Positions 20,221-28,322 of a stretch of 32,193 nt of DNA are shown here, in pieces (position 1 is the stretch's first letter; every line of letters starts with the position of its first letter). Made by a program: the position numbers and the translations under genes. This DNA is from Prochlorococcus sp. AG-355-G23. Lineage in GTDB: Bacteria > Cyanobacteriota > Cyanobacteriia > PCC-6307 > Cyanobiaceae. Below the pieces are notes generated by a model. That model was not told where the DNA came from. It saw only the letters and a program-made list of their open reading frames with translations, and ran no database searches. The stretch covers positions 1 to 32,193 of the forward strand of contig QCDK01000011.1 in assembly GCA_003278765.1 (NCBI GenBank), given 5' to 3'.

Positions 20221-20454
20221 ATGTTAGGGGATATATGGAGCTCATCAGAGTTGACCGCGGAAAAACTAGGAATAACTGAAATTAAACTTTCTTTTTTACG
20301 TGAAAATGGAATACTCAAGCCTGGGATTCATTGGAAAAGCTCTCCACTCGGTCAAAAAAAACCCTGGAAACCCAAAGCGCTTTACAATATAAAAATGTGC
20401 AGAAAATTAATTAATAAATTTTATTCTGAAGAAAACTATAATATCGCAGCATAA
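20221..20454 (+). CDS. Small helix-turn-helix protein, excisionase/MerR-like
   Basis: The 77-aa protein holds a segment SSSELTAEKLGITEIKLSFL followed by RENGILKPGIHWK, which reads like the winged helix-turn-helix of excisionase-type proteins (helix-turn-helix, then a wing containing the LKPGxHW element). The C-terminus is basic (RKLINKFY). No integrase or attachment site is near it, so a recombination role is not supported; a DNA-binding role is an inference. The ATG at 20221 follows a 136-bp AT-rich gap. Confidence 0.6.
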   Translation: MLGDIWSSSELTAEKLGITEIKLSFLRENGILKPGIHWKSSPLGQKKPWKPKALYNIKMCRKLINKFYSEENYNIAA

Positions 20455-20495
20455 AAGAAAAATTATTTCATTGATTTGAAATATATATAAAATTT

Positions 20496-20672
20496 CTATT
20501 CTATTAGATTCTCATCCTTACACTCAATTAATGTGTTTTGCAAAGTTGGATATAAGTTAATCATATTTATATATTGTTTTGATTTTCTGTATGATTTTGC
20601 AGCTTTTTTGTAATGAACTTCAGATTTCATTTCTAGTGAAAATTTTCTAGAAGACTCTTGAGAAGTAGTCAT
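20496..20672 (-). CDS. Candidate 58-aa small protein
   Basis: On the minus strand an ATG at 20672 opens a 58-codon frame ending in TAG at 20496. It encodes a polar, Lys/Ser-rich protein (MTTSQESSRKFSLEMKSE at the start, KKAAKSYRKSKQYIN in the middle) with no membrane segment. It fills most of an otherwise empty gap and is convergent with the HTH gene. The run of amphipathic, helix-forming residues looks more like a gene than random AT-rich sequence, but no homologue is known to me. Confidence 0.45.
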   Translation of the reverse strand: MTTSQESSRKFSLEMKSEVHYKKAAKSYRKSKQYINMINLYPTLQNTLIECKDENLIE

Positions 20673-21000
20673 AATGTTAAATGTCTTATTCCATATTTAA
20701 TAATTGTTTGAGAATGAGGCAATAAATAAGATGGTTTAATGAAACAAAACATTGTTTAATGTCAGCAAAAAGAAATTTAATAAAAATAAATTAAACTTAA
20801 AACTCTTTTGATTTGATATGTAATCTATTCTCTAGCGATAACTTTACTGTTGAAATCTAACTTCTTTTATAGTTAATCGTTTTGGCAAATTGATTGATTT
20901 TTTTTTCTTAGGATTACTAATTTTTACAATTTTGTTGTGAATTCAACTGTTTGATGAAAATTAAAGTATTCTCAAAACGTTTAAGCTAATCATTTCCTAA
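20673..21000. other. Long untranslated region upstream of the antenna gene
   Basis: This 328-bp stretch holds no gene I can support, only ORFs of about 11 codons or fewer. It is the longest gene-free stretch of the window and lies before the highly expressed pcb gene. Visible features are two copies of GTTTAATG (20734-20741 and 20754-20761) 20 bp apart, and a TATAGT-like -10 at 20868-20873 that would give a leader of about 120 nt. A short regulatory RNA or structured leader is possible but not shown. Confidence 0.4.
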
Positions 21001-22059
21001 ATGCAAACCTACGGTAATCCAGATACCACTTACGGGTGGTGGGCTGGAAATTCAGGTGTAGCTAATCGCTCAGGAAAATTTATCGCTGCTCATGTAGCTC
21101 ATGCAGGATTAATTGTTTTCTGGGCTGGTGCTTTCACCCTTTTTGAACTTTCACGATTTGATCCTAGTGTTCCTATGGGTCATCAACCTTTAATTGTTCT
21201 TCCACATTTAGCAACTCTAGGAATAGGGTTTGACGCTAATGGCGTTGCGATGGGAGATACTAAACCTGTACTTGCGATAGCAATTGTACACTTAGTTTCT
21301 TCTATGGTTTTAGCTGCTGGAGGACTTTTACACTCTCTACTTCTTCCAGGAAATTTAGAAGATTCAGATATTGCTAGAGCAAGAAAATTCAATATTGAAT
21401 GGGACAATCCTGACAAATTGACATTTATTCTCGGACATCATCTCCTTTTCTTAGGATTTGCAGTTATTGCTTTCGTTGAATGGGCCAGAGTCCATGGGAT
21501 TTATGATCCAGCTATTGGGGCTGTAAGACAAGTTGAATACGAATTAAACTTAGCAAAAATTTGGAATCATCAAACAGACTTTTTGACTATCGATAGTCTG
21601 GAAGAGGTTATGGGTGGTCATGCATTCTTAGCTTTTGTCGAGATAACAGGTGGTGCATGGCATATTGCTACTAAGCAAGTTGGAGAATTTACCAAGTTCA
21701 AAGGTAAAGGTCTTCTATCAGCAGAAGCTGTTCTATCTTGGTCATTGGCAGGTATAGGCTGGATGGCTATTATTGCAGCTTTTTGGAGTGCAGCAAATAC
21801 AACTGTATATCCTGTTGAATATTTTGGTGAACCACTAGAGTTGAAATTTAGTATTTCTCCATATTGGATTGATACTGTTGATCTTCCTGATGGTGAGTTT
21901 ACTTCAAGGGCATGGTTAGCAAATGTTCACTACTACTTTGGTTTCTTCTTTATACAAGGTCATCTTTGGCATGCTCTAAGAGCATTAGGCTTTGATTTCA
22001 AGAGAGTTACTAATGCTATTAGTAACATTGATAGTGCCACAATTACTCTCAAGGATTAA
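21001..22059 (+). CDS. pcbA: Pcb divinyl-chlorophyll a/b-binding antenna protein
   Basis: Pcb is the membrane antenna that replaces phycobilisomes in Prochlorococcus and feeds the photosystems. The 352-aa protein is a six-helix CP43/IsiA-family member: [20 protein letters not shown] near the start with chlorophyll-ligating histidines, [19 protein letters not shown] in the third helix region, and [19 protein letters not shown] in the last helix. The large lumenal loop of CP43 is missing, as in all Pcb proteins. Length is normal. A strong terminator follows. High-light strains generally carry one pcb gene, which fits this being the main copy. Confidence 0.95.
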   Translation: MQTYGNPDTTYGWWAGNSGVANRSGKFIAAHVAHAGLIVFWAGAFTLFELSRFDPSVPMGHQPLIVLPHLATLGIGFDANGVAMGDTKPVLAIAIVHLVSSMVLAAGGLLHSLLLPGNLEDSDIARARKFNIEWDNPDKLTFILGHHLLFLGFAVIAFVEWARVHGIYDPAIGAVRQVEYELNLAKIWNHQTDFLTIDSLEEVMGGHAFLAFVEITGGAWHIATKQVGEFTKFKGKGLLSAEAVLSWSLAGIGWMAIIAAFWSAANTTVYPVEYFGEPLELKFSISPYWIDTVDLPDGEFTSRAWLANVHYYFGFFFIQGHLWHALRALGFDFKRVTNAISNIDSATITLKD

Positions 22060-22082
22060 ATTCTCAACTTAATCTTTAAATT

Positions 22083-22107
22083 AAAGGCCCTCTACAGGGC
22101 CTTTTTT
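22083..22107 (+). terminator. Rho-independent terminator after pcb
   Basis: A perfect nine-base stem AAAGGCCCT (22083-22091) and AGGGCCTTT (22096-22104) with loop CTAC is followed by a T run. It begins 24 bases after the pcb stop and is by far the clearest terminator in the window, isolating the abundant antenna transcript from the downstream transporter gene. Confidence 0.92.
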
Positions 22108-22147
22108 ATTTGAAAAATTTTGTTTATTAATTTAGATTGATAATTAT

Positions 22148-23539
22148 ATGTTTTTGAAATCATTGAATATTTTTCCTCTACAGAATAAAGATATTTTTTC
22201 AAATTCTCTCTTAATAAGCATTTTTGGATTATTAATTATATTTTTTTTATTGATTTTTGGGAGGAAATTTAAATTAGCTGTTCAACTTGAGAGATTTGGA
22301 TTGCCGATTGCAGTTATATCAGGACTTTTAGGTATATCTATAGGCCCATTTGGAGCGATACACTTTTTACCAGAAGAAACAATAAATGTTTGGAGTAATT
22401 TTCCTACTCCTCTTTTATCATTAGTTTTCGCAACTTTAATGATGGGGAGACCTATCCCTGATATAAATGGCTTAGTTAAACCAATTTTTAATCAATTTCT
22501 ATTAGCTCTTTCACTAGGTTTCGGACAATTTTTTGTCGGTGGTCTTGTTGTTAAATATTTTCTTCCTCGATCTTTGGATGCAAATCCTCTAATGGGTTGT
22601 TTAATAGAGGTAGGTTTTGAGGGTGGTCATGGAGCCGCATCAATAATTGGTGAAAGTTTTAATAAACTAGGTTTCCCAAATGGTTTAGATCTCGGTTTAG
22701 CTATGGCAACAATGGGTCTTTTATCCTCTTCAATATTGGGTAGCATATTTATTTTTCTAGGTAGAAGTTTAGGTCTTTCAGATACTGAGGAAATTCTTGA
22801 ACAAAAAGATACTTTAAAGGGAAAAAATAAAACAAGAATTTTTGCAGATTTAAGAATTTTTATAATAAATCTTGGACTTTCTGGTTTGGCAATTTCTTTT
22901 GGTGTTTTGCTACTTAAATTTTTAAGGTATATTTCAAGTTCTTTTGGTGATTTTTCGAAGGAAATTATTTTTTCACTACCAGTATTTCCTTTTATCCTTA
23001 TAGGTTCGCTCCTTATAAGATATATCTTAGAAAAAACCAAAAATACAGAATTTATTTCAAATATTCTGCAAAGGGAGATTGGTATTTTATCCACAGACTT
23101 ATTGATTTTTACAGCTATGGCGAGTTTAGATATTGCAGTTGTTTTTGATAATTGGATACTTATTTTAATGTTTACTATTTTCGGTTTATTTTGGAATTTA
23201 ATCTGCATTGCTTATTTCGCATTCTTTATTTTTGATGATTATTGGTTTGAAAAAAGTTTGATAGAGTTTGGAAATTCTACAGGTGTAGTAGCTTCTGGGT
23301 TACTTCTTTTAAGGCTTGCAGATCCTAAAAATATTTCTAAGACTTTACCAATTTTTACGTCAAAACAGCTATTTGCTCAGTTAATACTCTCTGGAGGACT
23401 ATTTACAGTTCTTGCACCATTAATGATTTCTAAAATTGGGTTAGATTATTGGACAGAAATTTGTGCCCTAATTACATTCGCAATTCTCTTAATAGCATTG
23501 ATTTTTAATAAATTTGAAATGAAAAAGTTTCAACAATGA
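22148..23539 (+). CDS. GltS-type (ESS family) sodium/glutamate symporter-like protein
   Basis: The 463-aa integral membrane protein has about ten to twelve hydrophobic segments. Its clearest family mark is VGFEGGHGAASIIGESF at about 155-171, the counterpart of the GGHGT-type loop in bacterial GltS, with a second-half element FGNSTGVVASGLLLLRLADP near 375-395 typical of the inverted repeat in this family. Substrate is likely a dicarboxylate or glutamate, but this is an inference from family. It lies after the pcb terminator and probably has its own promoter. Confidence 0.8.
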   Translation: MFLKSLNIFPLQNKDIFSNSLLISIFGLLIIFFLLIFGRKFKLAVQLERFGLPIAVISGLLGISIGPFGAIHFLPEETINVWSNFPTPLLSLVFATLMMGRPIPDINGLVKPIFNQFLLALSLGFGQFFVGGLVVKYFLPRSLDANPLMGCLIEVGFEGGHGAASIIGESFNKLGFPNGLDLGLAMATMGLLSSSILGSIFIFLGRSLGLSDTEEILEQKDTLKGKNKTRIFADLRIFIINLGLSGLAISFGVLLLKFLRYISSSFGDFSKEIIFSLPVFPFILIGSLLIRYILEKTKNTEFISNILQREIGILSTDLLIFTAMASLDIAVVFDNWILILMFTIFGLFWNLICIAYFAFFIFDDYWFEKSLIEFGNSTGVVASGLLLLRLADPKNISKTLPIFTSKQLFAQLILSGGLFTVLAPLMISKIGLDYWTEICALITFAILLIALIFNKFEMKKFQQ

Positions 23540-23570
23540 CACTAGAATGGTAAAAGATTAAATTTTATTT

Positions 23571-23828
23571 ATGTCATTTGCTCCCTACGAAATTCCACCT
23601 CAAGAAAATAAAGGTAAGTGGTTTAGGAGTCATTTGCTCGGCAGGGAAATAGAACTTGGTGAATTGTATAGTCTTGGATCAAATGAATTAGATTTGCTAA
23701 TGGCGGAGACTGCAGAAATTAGAAGCGATCTTGATTTTAAAGAAAAAAATATAGGCAAATTTAGGACTGCAGGATACTTTTTGGAGTTAGCAAGAATAAT
23801 TGAGAAAAGGAAGTTGTTGGAAAATTAA
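23571..23828 (+). CDS. Small conserved-looking protein, unknown
   Basis: The 85-aa soluble protein is not recognised. It has a proline-containing start (FAPYEIPPQENKGKWFRSH), then an acidic middle (NELDLLMAETAEIRSDLDF) and a helical C-terminus (ELARIIEKRKLLEN). No cysteines, signal peptide or membrane segment are present. It follows the GltS-like gene by 31 bp, and its final TTAA is shared with the stop of the convergent GST-like gene. Confidence 0.7.
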   Translation: MSFAPYEIPPQENKGKWFRSHLLGREIELGELYSLGSNELDLLMAETAEIRSDLDFKEKNIGKFRTAGYFLELARIIEKRKLLEN

Positions 23829-24484
23829 TCAAATGGGAAAAAAATCTTTCTTGAAGATGGTTCCCATAATTCGTATTTATACATTAAGCATTGAAATTCT
23901 CTACTTTTCTCAAATGAATCTAACCATTTTTCTATTGAGGATTCAAAATAGTTTGTTCTTTTTTGACTTTCACAAGCGAGTCTAAATTGTCTTACAAAAG
24001 GCCAAATAGACCAATCAGCGATTGTGGGACTATCTCCAAAAAAGTATTTGTTTTTTGCAAGAAGTTTGTTCCATCTCTTTATAAATTTAATCGCATTTGT
24101 AAAATGAAATTCTTCATCACTATTCTTATATCTTGTGGAATATTTAAATCGATCTAAATGATATTTGAATTCGTTATCGTTTTCATTAATTATTTTTAAA
24201 ATAGCTTCCTTTTTGTTTTCAGGAAAATAAATTAATTTGATGTTTTCCTTTTTTGACTCTGAGAGAGCCCAAAGGATTATTTCAAGACTTTCTTCAATAA
24301 CTTGACTATTTTTTTTTATAAGTATTGGAACCGTTTTCGTCTTTGAATTATTTAAAAAATCTAGGGGTTTATTTTTTAAGTCAATTTCTCTTATCTCTAC
24401 TTTTATTTCACAAATTAACAGGGCCCATCTTGCACGAATTGCATATGGACATCTTCTAAATGAATATAAAATATCGTTTTTCAT
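23825..24484 (-). CDS. Glutathione S-transferase-like protein
   Basis: The 219-aa protein has a thioredoxin-fold N-terminus starting LYSFRRCPYAIRARWAL, with Cys12 in the position used by glutaredoxin- and omega-class GSTs, followed by TVPILIK (cis-Pro) and an ESLEIILWAL segment. The helical C-terminal domain has GDSPTIADWSIWPFVRQFR, a typical GST core. Substrate unknown; a thiol-transferase or dehalogenase-like role is possible. Confidence 0.83.
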   Translation of the reverse strand: MKNDILYSFRRCPYAIRARWALLICEIKVEIREIDLKNKPLDFLNNSKTKTVPILIKKNSQVIEESLEIILWALSESKKENIKLIYFPENKKEAILKIINENDNEFKYHLDRFKYSTRYKNSDEEFHFTNAIKFIKRWNKLLAKNKYFFGDSPTIADWSIWPFVRQFRLACESQKRTNYFESSIEKWLDSFEKSREFQCLMYKYELWEPSSRKIFFPFD

Positions 24485-24558
24485 ATTGTAAAAACTTTAA
24501 ATTTCTTTGATTCTTTTAGTATTATTTAAGAAGGAACAGAATTAATTTTACAACGCAA

Positions 24559-25101
24559 ATGTCGGGATATGTTTACCTCATTAGAGTAGGAGACCTTTAT
24601 AGGATTGGGAAAACGGATAATCTTGAAAAGAAAATTAAGAAATTAAAGCCAGATGAATTATTAACATCAATTATGACAAAGGAGCCAGAAACTCTCGAAG
24701 CAAGATTACTAAGAAAATATAAGTCGCAAAGAATCCCTGAAACTGGTTATTTAAATCTTTCTAAAAGGCAAATTAGAGAATGTAAAAAGCAATTTGAATT
24801 AAAGGGTAGCTTACCTCACACTTTAGATGCTGAAGTTTCTATAACTCTTTTTGCATCATTTTTATTGTTTTCATTAAGTTCTTTTATTTTTAATTATTTA
24901 AATTTTGGATTTGTAAAATCTATATCTTATTCTTTCGGAATGGCATCTTTACCAATGGTTATATTATTTATTACGGGTAGTTTTGGCGGATACTTTTCTG
25001 AAGATTTGTCTCTTTTTTCATTGTTAACTAATCGCATAAAAGGTTTATTTATTGCAATTGCAATGCTTTCAATGGCTTACTTAATTTTTAATTTAGGTTA
25101 A
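24559..25101 (+). CDS. Membrane-anchored GIY-YIG-like (Mug113/T5orf172-type) protein
   Basis: Residues 3-80 have the two signature strands of a GIY-YIG-type fold, GYVYLIRVGDL and YRIGKTDNLEKKI, followed by an EARLLRKYKSQRIP helix and GYLNLSKRQI, as in the Mug113/T5orf172 group of predicted nucleases. Residues 93-180 contain about three membrane helices (near 93-115, 124-143 and 162-179). A nuclease-like domain tied to a membrane is unusual. Metal-binding and catalytic residues cannot be confirmed without alignment, so activity is not claimed. The final TTAA is shared with the stop of the convergent SDR gene. Confidence 0.75.
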   Translation: MSGYVYLIRVGDLYRIGKTDNLEKKIKKLKPDELLTSIMTKEPETLEARLLRKYKSQRIPETGYLNLSKRQIRECKKQFELKGSLPHTLDAEVSITLFASFLLFSLSSFIFNYLNFGFVKSISYSFGMASLPMVILFITGSFGGYFSEDLSLFSLLTNRIKGLFIAIAMLSMAYLIFNLG

Positions 25102-25805
25102 ATTTCATAGTTACAATTTAAGGATATTTCAAATGGAACTGATTGGGTAGGTAACTTAAGAATAGTTGAGCATATTTCAGCAATATCTTCAGGTTGTGTC
25201 ATGCTTGATTTGTCTAAAGAGGAGATATTTTGGGCCATTTTTGTATTAACCCAGCTTGGGCAAATTGCAGTAATTCTTATATTTTTATCCCAACCTTTAT
25301 TTTTCATGGTTTGGCATAATCCCATCAAAGCAAACTTTGAAGAAGAATAAGCGGCTAAATCACCTTTGGATCTTTTCCCACTCATTGAAACTAAAACAAT
25401 AATTCTTCCTCTTCCAGAGGTACATAAATGATCCCAAGAAAGCCTACATAAATGCCAAATTGCCAAAAAATTTATATTTAATGTATTTAAAATATCTTCT
25501 TCATCACCATCTTTATATAAGAAAGGAACTTTCGATAATACTCCAGAACAATTTATTACTGAATCAAATCCTCCAAATTCATCTACAGTATTCTTTATCC
25601 AATTTTCGGCTGTAATTTTTTTTAAAGCATCATAGTGGTTGATTATAATTTTCCCTTCTGGCCATTTTTTTGGATCAATAGCGCTTCCTTCTAATGATTC
25701 TAAATCTCTTATGCCAACACTAATTCTATTGCCTTCTTTTAATTCTTTATGTGCAATATTGAGTCCAATACCTCTACTGGCTCCACTTATTAATATGGTT
25801 CTCAT
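25098..25805 (-). CDS. Short-chain dehydrogenase/reductase
   Basis: The 235-aa classical SDR has the NAD(P)-binding motif GASRGIG (8-14), the NCSGV segment in place of NNAG, and the catalytic Ser140 in VLVSMSGK with Tyr153-x3-Lys157 in AAYSSSK. Substrate cannot be assigned. It lies just eight bases downstream of crtL-e on the same strand, so the two are probably co-transcribed. Confidence 0.88.
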   Translation of the reverse strand: MRTILISGASRGIGLNIAHKELKEGNRISVGIRDLESLEGSAIDPKKWPEGKIIINHYDALKKITAENWIKNTVDEFGGFDSVINCSGVLSKVPFLYKDGDEEDILNTLNINFLAIWHLCRLSWDHLCTSGRGRIIVLVSMSGKRSKGDLAAYSSSKFALMGLCQTMKNKGWDKNIRITAICPSWVNTKMAQNISSLDKSSMTQPEDIAEICSTILKLPTQSVPFEISLNCNYEI

Positions 25806-25812
25806 TTTTTAA

Positions 25813-27096
25813 CTATATGTTTGGAAATAATATCCTAAGTAACATTTTAAATTCTCTTCCATGCATAATCATAAGACCTTTCTTCACACTCCATGGAGCC
25901 TTTATAAACATTACGCACATAGCATATACAATCTCTTTTAAAGAAAGAGTATCAGTTAGAAACCCATACCATTGATTTTTAGGTAGTTGGAAAAAACTGC
26001 CAAAAAATTCTCTCAATAGTTTCTCATCAAACCTCATGAGTTTTTCTAATCCAAATTGGTAAAGTGATTTCTTCCTAATTAATTCTTTTGACCATAAAGT
26101 TTCCCAACCTTTTCTAGCAATATGATAGGTACTTAGATTTTTGTTTTTAATTGCTTCTGAGACTGCCTTCGCGACAAGTGGAGCTCTTCTTAAAACATTA
26201 CCAATTAAATATCCAGATGCAGGATGTACCATTGAAGCAGCACCACCATATCCAAGTATTTGTTGTTTGAAATCTGGGATTGGCATATTCATAGGAAGAA
26301 ATAAGCCAAGCTCTTCGTGCTGCATGCTTGTGATTGATATATTTCGATAAGAAAGCCTCTTCTCTAGTCTCTCTTTTAAATTTTCCATTGTTAGAGGATT
26401 TACCAAACCAAGAGATGTCTCTTCAAGAAAATATTTCCCATCCCCCATATCCATGGCATAAAGAAAAGTTGGAGGTTCTTTTTTTTGCTCATCGTTAAGA
26501 TGATCATTTCTATAGTCCATTAATACAAACTGCCCTTTCTTAAGTGGAGGTTTACTAAAATTACCTACTATCCCATAACAAGTTTGGACTGCCAAAGGAC
26601 CAAAGGATTTTAATTTAAGAAAAACAGGATCATACCCTGTTGCATCTACTACTAATCTTGCAGAGTAAGTTTTGCCATCTTTTGTAGTTACTGTACTTTT
26701 GTATTTTTCAAAATGTATTTTGTTTGCAAAGCCTTGATGCCATTTAATAAAAGACTTATTACATTCTTTAAACCAATAATTGTGGAGTTTCTTCTTATCA
26801 AATAGTCCATAATCTAGTGAATGTTCCGTGGCTTTATTCTCGTCGTCCTGCTCTTCTAAAGCGCCATGCCCAAAAAAACTTACAGTATTTTTCCATCTAT
26901 ATTCAAGTAAATCCTGAAGCCCGAGTTGATCAACTTCTTTCCCCCAAATGCCATATGTATTGGGCCAAGGTTCATCTGGTCCATTTGGAGAAAGGACTTC
27001 AACATCTAATTTTTCCTTCCCTAGAGCTGAGGCAATAGCCATACCCGCAGGCCCTGCACCCAAAACAAGAACATCTGGTACATTTTCTTTTGACAT
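25813..27096 (-). CDS. crtL-e: Lycopene cyclase (probable epsilon-type, CrtL-e)
   Basis: The enzyme cyclises the ends of lycopene to carotenes. The 427-aa protein starts with the FAD/NAD-binding motif LVLGAGPAGMAIASALG, then WPNTYGIWGKEVDQLGL, DATGYDPVF, and AMDMGDGKYFLEETSL, the conserved plant-type cyclase region, followed by GYGGAASMVHPASGYLIG. Prochlorococcus carries two related cyclases, beta and epsilon; choosing the epsilon type here rests on my recollection that crtL-e lies in this neighbourhood with the Por-like gene, not on a diagnostic residue. The start is an ATG at 27096. Confidence 0.85.
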   Translation of the reverse strand: MSKENVPDVLVLGAGPAGMAIASALGKEKLDVEVLSPNGPDEPWPNTYGIWGKEVDQLGLQDLLEYRWKNTVSFFGHGALEEQDDENKATEHSLDYGLFDKKKLHNYWFKECNKSFIKWHQGFANKIHFEKYKSTVTTKDGKTYSARLVVDATGYDPVFLKLKSFGPLAVQTCYGIVGNFSKPPLKKGQFVLMDYRNDHLNDEQKKEPPTFLYAMDMGDGKYFLEETSLGLVNPLTMENLKERLEKRLSYRNISITSMQHEELGLFLPMNMPIPDFKQQILGYGGAASMVHPASGYLIGNVLRRAPLVAKAVSEAIKNKNLSTYHIARKGWETLWSKELIRKKSLYQFGLEKLMRFDEKLLREFFGSFFQLPKNQWYGFLTDTLSLKEIVYAMCVMFIKAPWSVKKGLMIMHGREFKMLLRILFPNI

Positions 27097-27320
27097 TAAA
27101 TATAAATCTTATGATTAAAGAAATTTATGGAACAAATTATTGCTTCTGAAACCAGGATTATATTTTTCATCCAATACTTATAATGAGAGTAGATTAATAA
27201 TAGTCAAATTACTCAAATACTAGCGACTAAGTTTTCAGTGTTTTAACAATAATTTATAAGATTACAAAATAAAAAAAACTTTATTTATTTTTTTATCATA
27301 AAAAAAATATAGGAATTTAA
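27097..27320. promoter_or_regulatory. Divergent promoter region between crtL-e and the Por-like gene
   Basis: The 224-bp gap carries no coding sequence. It has a perfect TATAAT on the minus strand (plus-strand 27157-27162), giving crtL-e a leader of about 50 nt, and a perfect TATAAT on the plus strand at 27179-27184, giving the Por-like gene a leader of about 130 nt. The two -10 elements lie only 16 bases apart, so the promoters overlap and may compete. No -35 boxes are clear. Confidence 0.5.
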
Positions 27321-28322
27321 ATGATTAAAAATAAAAATATTTTAATTACTGGAGGTAATTCAGGAATAGGGTTTTTTGCTATTATTAATTTACTTAAGAC
27401 GAAAAATATTTTATATGTTGTAATAAAAAACGAATTTAGAAAGAATGAATTTCTTAGAAAAATCGAGAAACATTTTGATAAAAATTACCTTCGTAAATTT
27501 TTAATTATTATTGAAAATTGTGATCTTTCAGATTTAGAGAATATTAAGAAAATTAAGGATTACTTTCTTATTAAAAAGATTTTTTTAGATGTACTTGTTT
27601 TAAATGCAGGATTGCAATATACAGGCTCTTTTTACCCTAAAGTATCAAAACAAGGCATAGAACTAACTTTTGCAGTAAACCATCTTGCACATTTTTACTT
27701 GGTAAATGTCCTAAAAGATTTTATTAGAGATAAGGAAGAATCTAGAATCATTATTACATCATCAGATGTACACGACCCCAAAAGTTCAGGTGGCAATATA
27801 GGAAAGAAAGCGGGACTTAATAACCTAGTTAATTTTAGAAAAAAAGTAACTGGGCAATTTATAAATTTTAATGCTGATGAAGCTTATAAAAATAGTAAGT
27901 TGTGTAATATTTTGTTTGCTAAAGAACTTGAAAAAAAATTAAAAACTTCCTCGAGTAAAATTTCTGTAATTACTTGGGCTCCTGGTCTAGTAATACCAAA
28001 TGATGATCTTGGTTTTTTTAGATACAGTAAGCGTTTTAATCTCTTTGGATATTTAATTTTTTCTAAAGCTGCAAAAAATATTTTAGGAATTTCTGAAAGT
28101 ATAGAAAATGCTGGTAAGATACTATCTGAAATTGTTTTTGATTCAAATTTAAATAATATTGGCTACGTTCATTTAAGTAATAAACTTATATCTTTTAAAA
28201 AACATAAATTAGTTGAAAGTGATGTTAGTGATGAGGCAAATAATTCTGAGTTGGCATCAAAACTCTGGATTTTAAGTGAAGAGATTTGTAGATCATTTGG
28301 CTTTGTTACTTTCAATATTTAA
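27321..28322 (+). CDS. Por-like short-chain dehydrogenase
   Basis: The 333-aa SDR resembles light-dependent protochlorophyllide oxidoreductase more than ordinary SDRs: GGNSGIG cofactor motif (11-17), LVLNAGLQ, AVNHLAHFYLVN, and the catalytic EAYKNSKLCNILFAKEL with Tyr189 and Lys193, comparable to the YKDSKVCNML of Por. Several Por-typical segments are weak (the insert region is shortened and Lys-rich), so I regard it as a Por paralogue or related reductase rather than the main Por. It is divergent from crtL-e and convergent with the MscS gene, overlapping its 3' end by 30 bp. Confidence 0.72.
   Translation: MIKNKNILITGGNSGIGFFAIINLLKTKNILYVVIKNEFRKNEFLRKIEKHFDKNYLRKFLIIIENCDLSDLENIKKIKDYFLIKKIFLDVLVLNAGLQYTGSFYPKVSKQGIELTFAVNHLAHFYLVNVLKDFIRDKEESRIIITSSDVHDPKSSGGNIGKKAGLNNLVNFRKKVTGQFINFNADEAYKNSKLCNILFAKELEKKLKTSSSKISVITWAPGLVIPNDDLGFFRYSKRFNLFGYLIFSKAAKNILGISESIENAGKILSEIVFDSNLNNIGYVHLSNKLISFKKHKLVESDVSDEANNSELASKLWILSEEICRSFGFVTFNI

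Noticed and set aside
20221..20454. Excisionase-like protein as the sign of a prophage or genomic island
   Set aside because: No integrase, attachment repeat, tRNA or atypical gene content lies near it; neighbours are core genes.
22627..23208. Long minus-strand frame opposite the GltS-like gene
   Set aside because: It is the antisense shadow of a membrane protein; the plus strand has clear family motifs.
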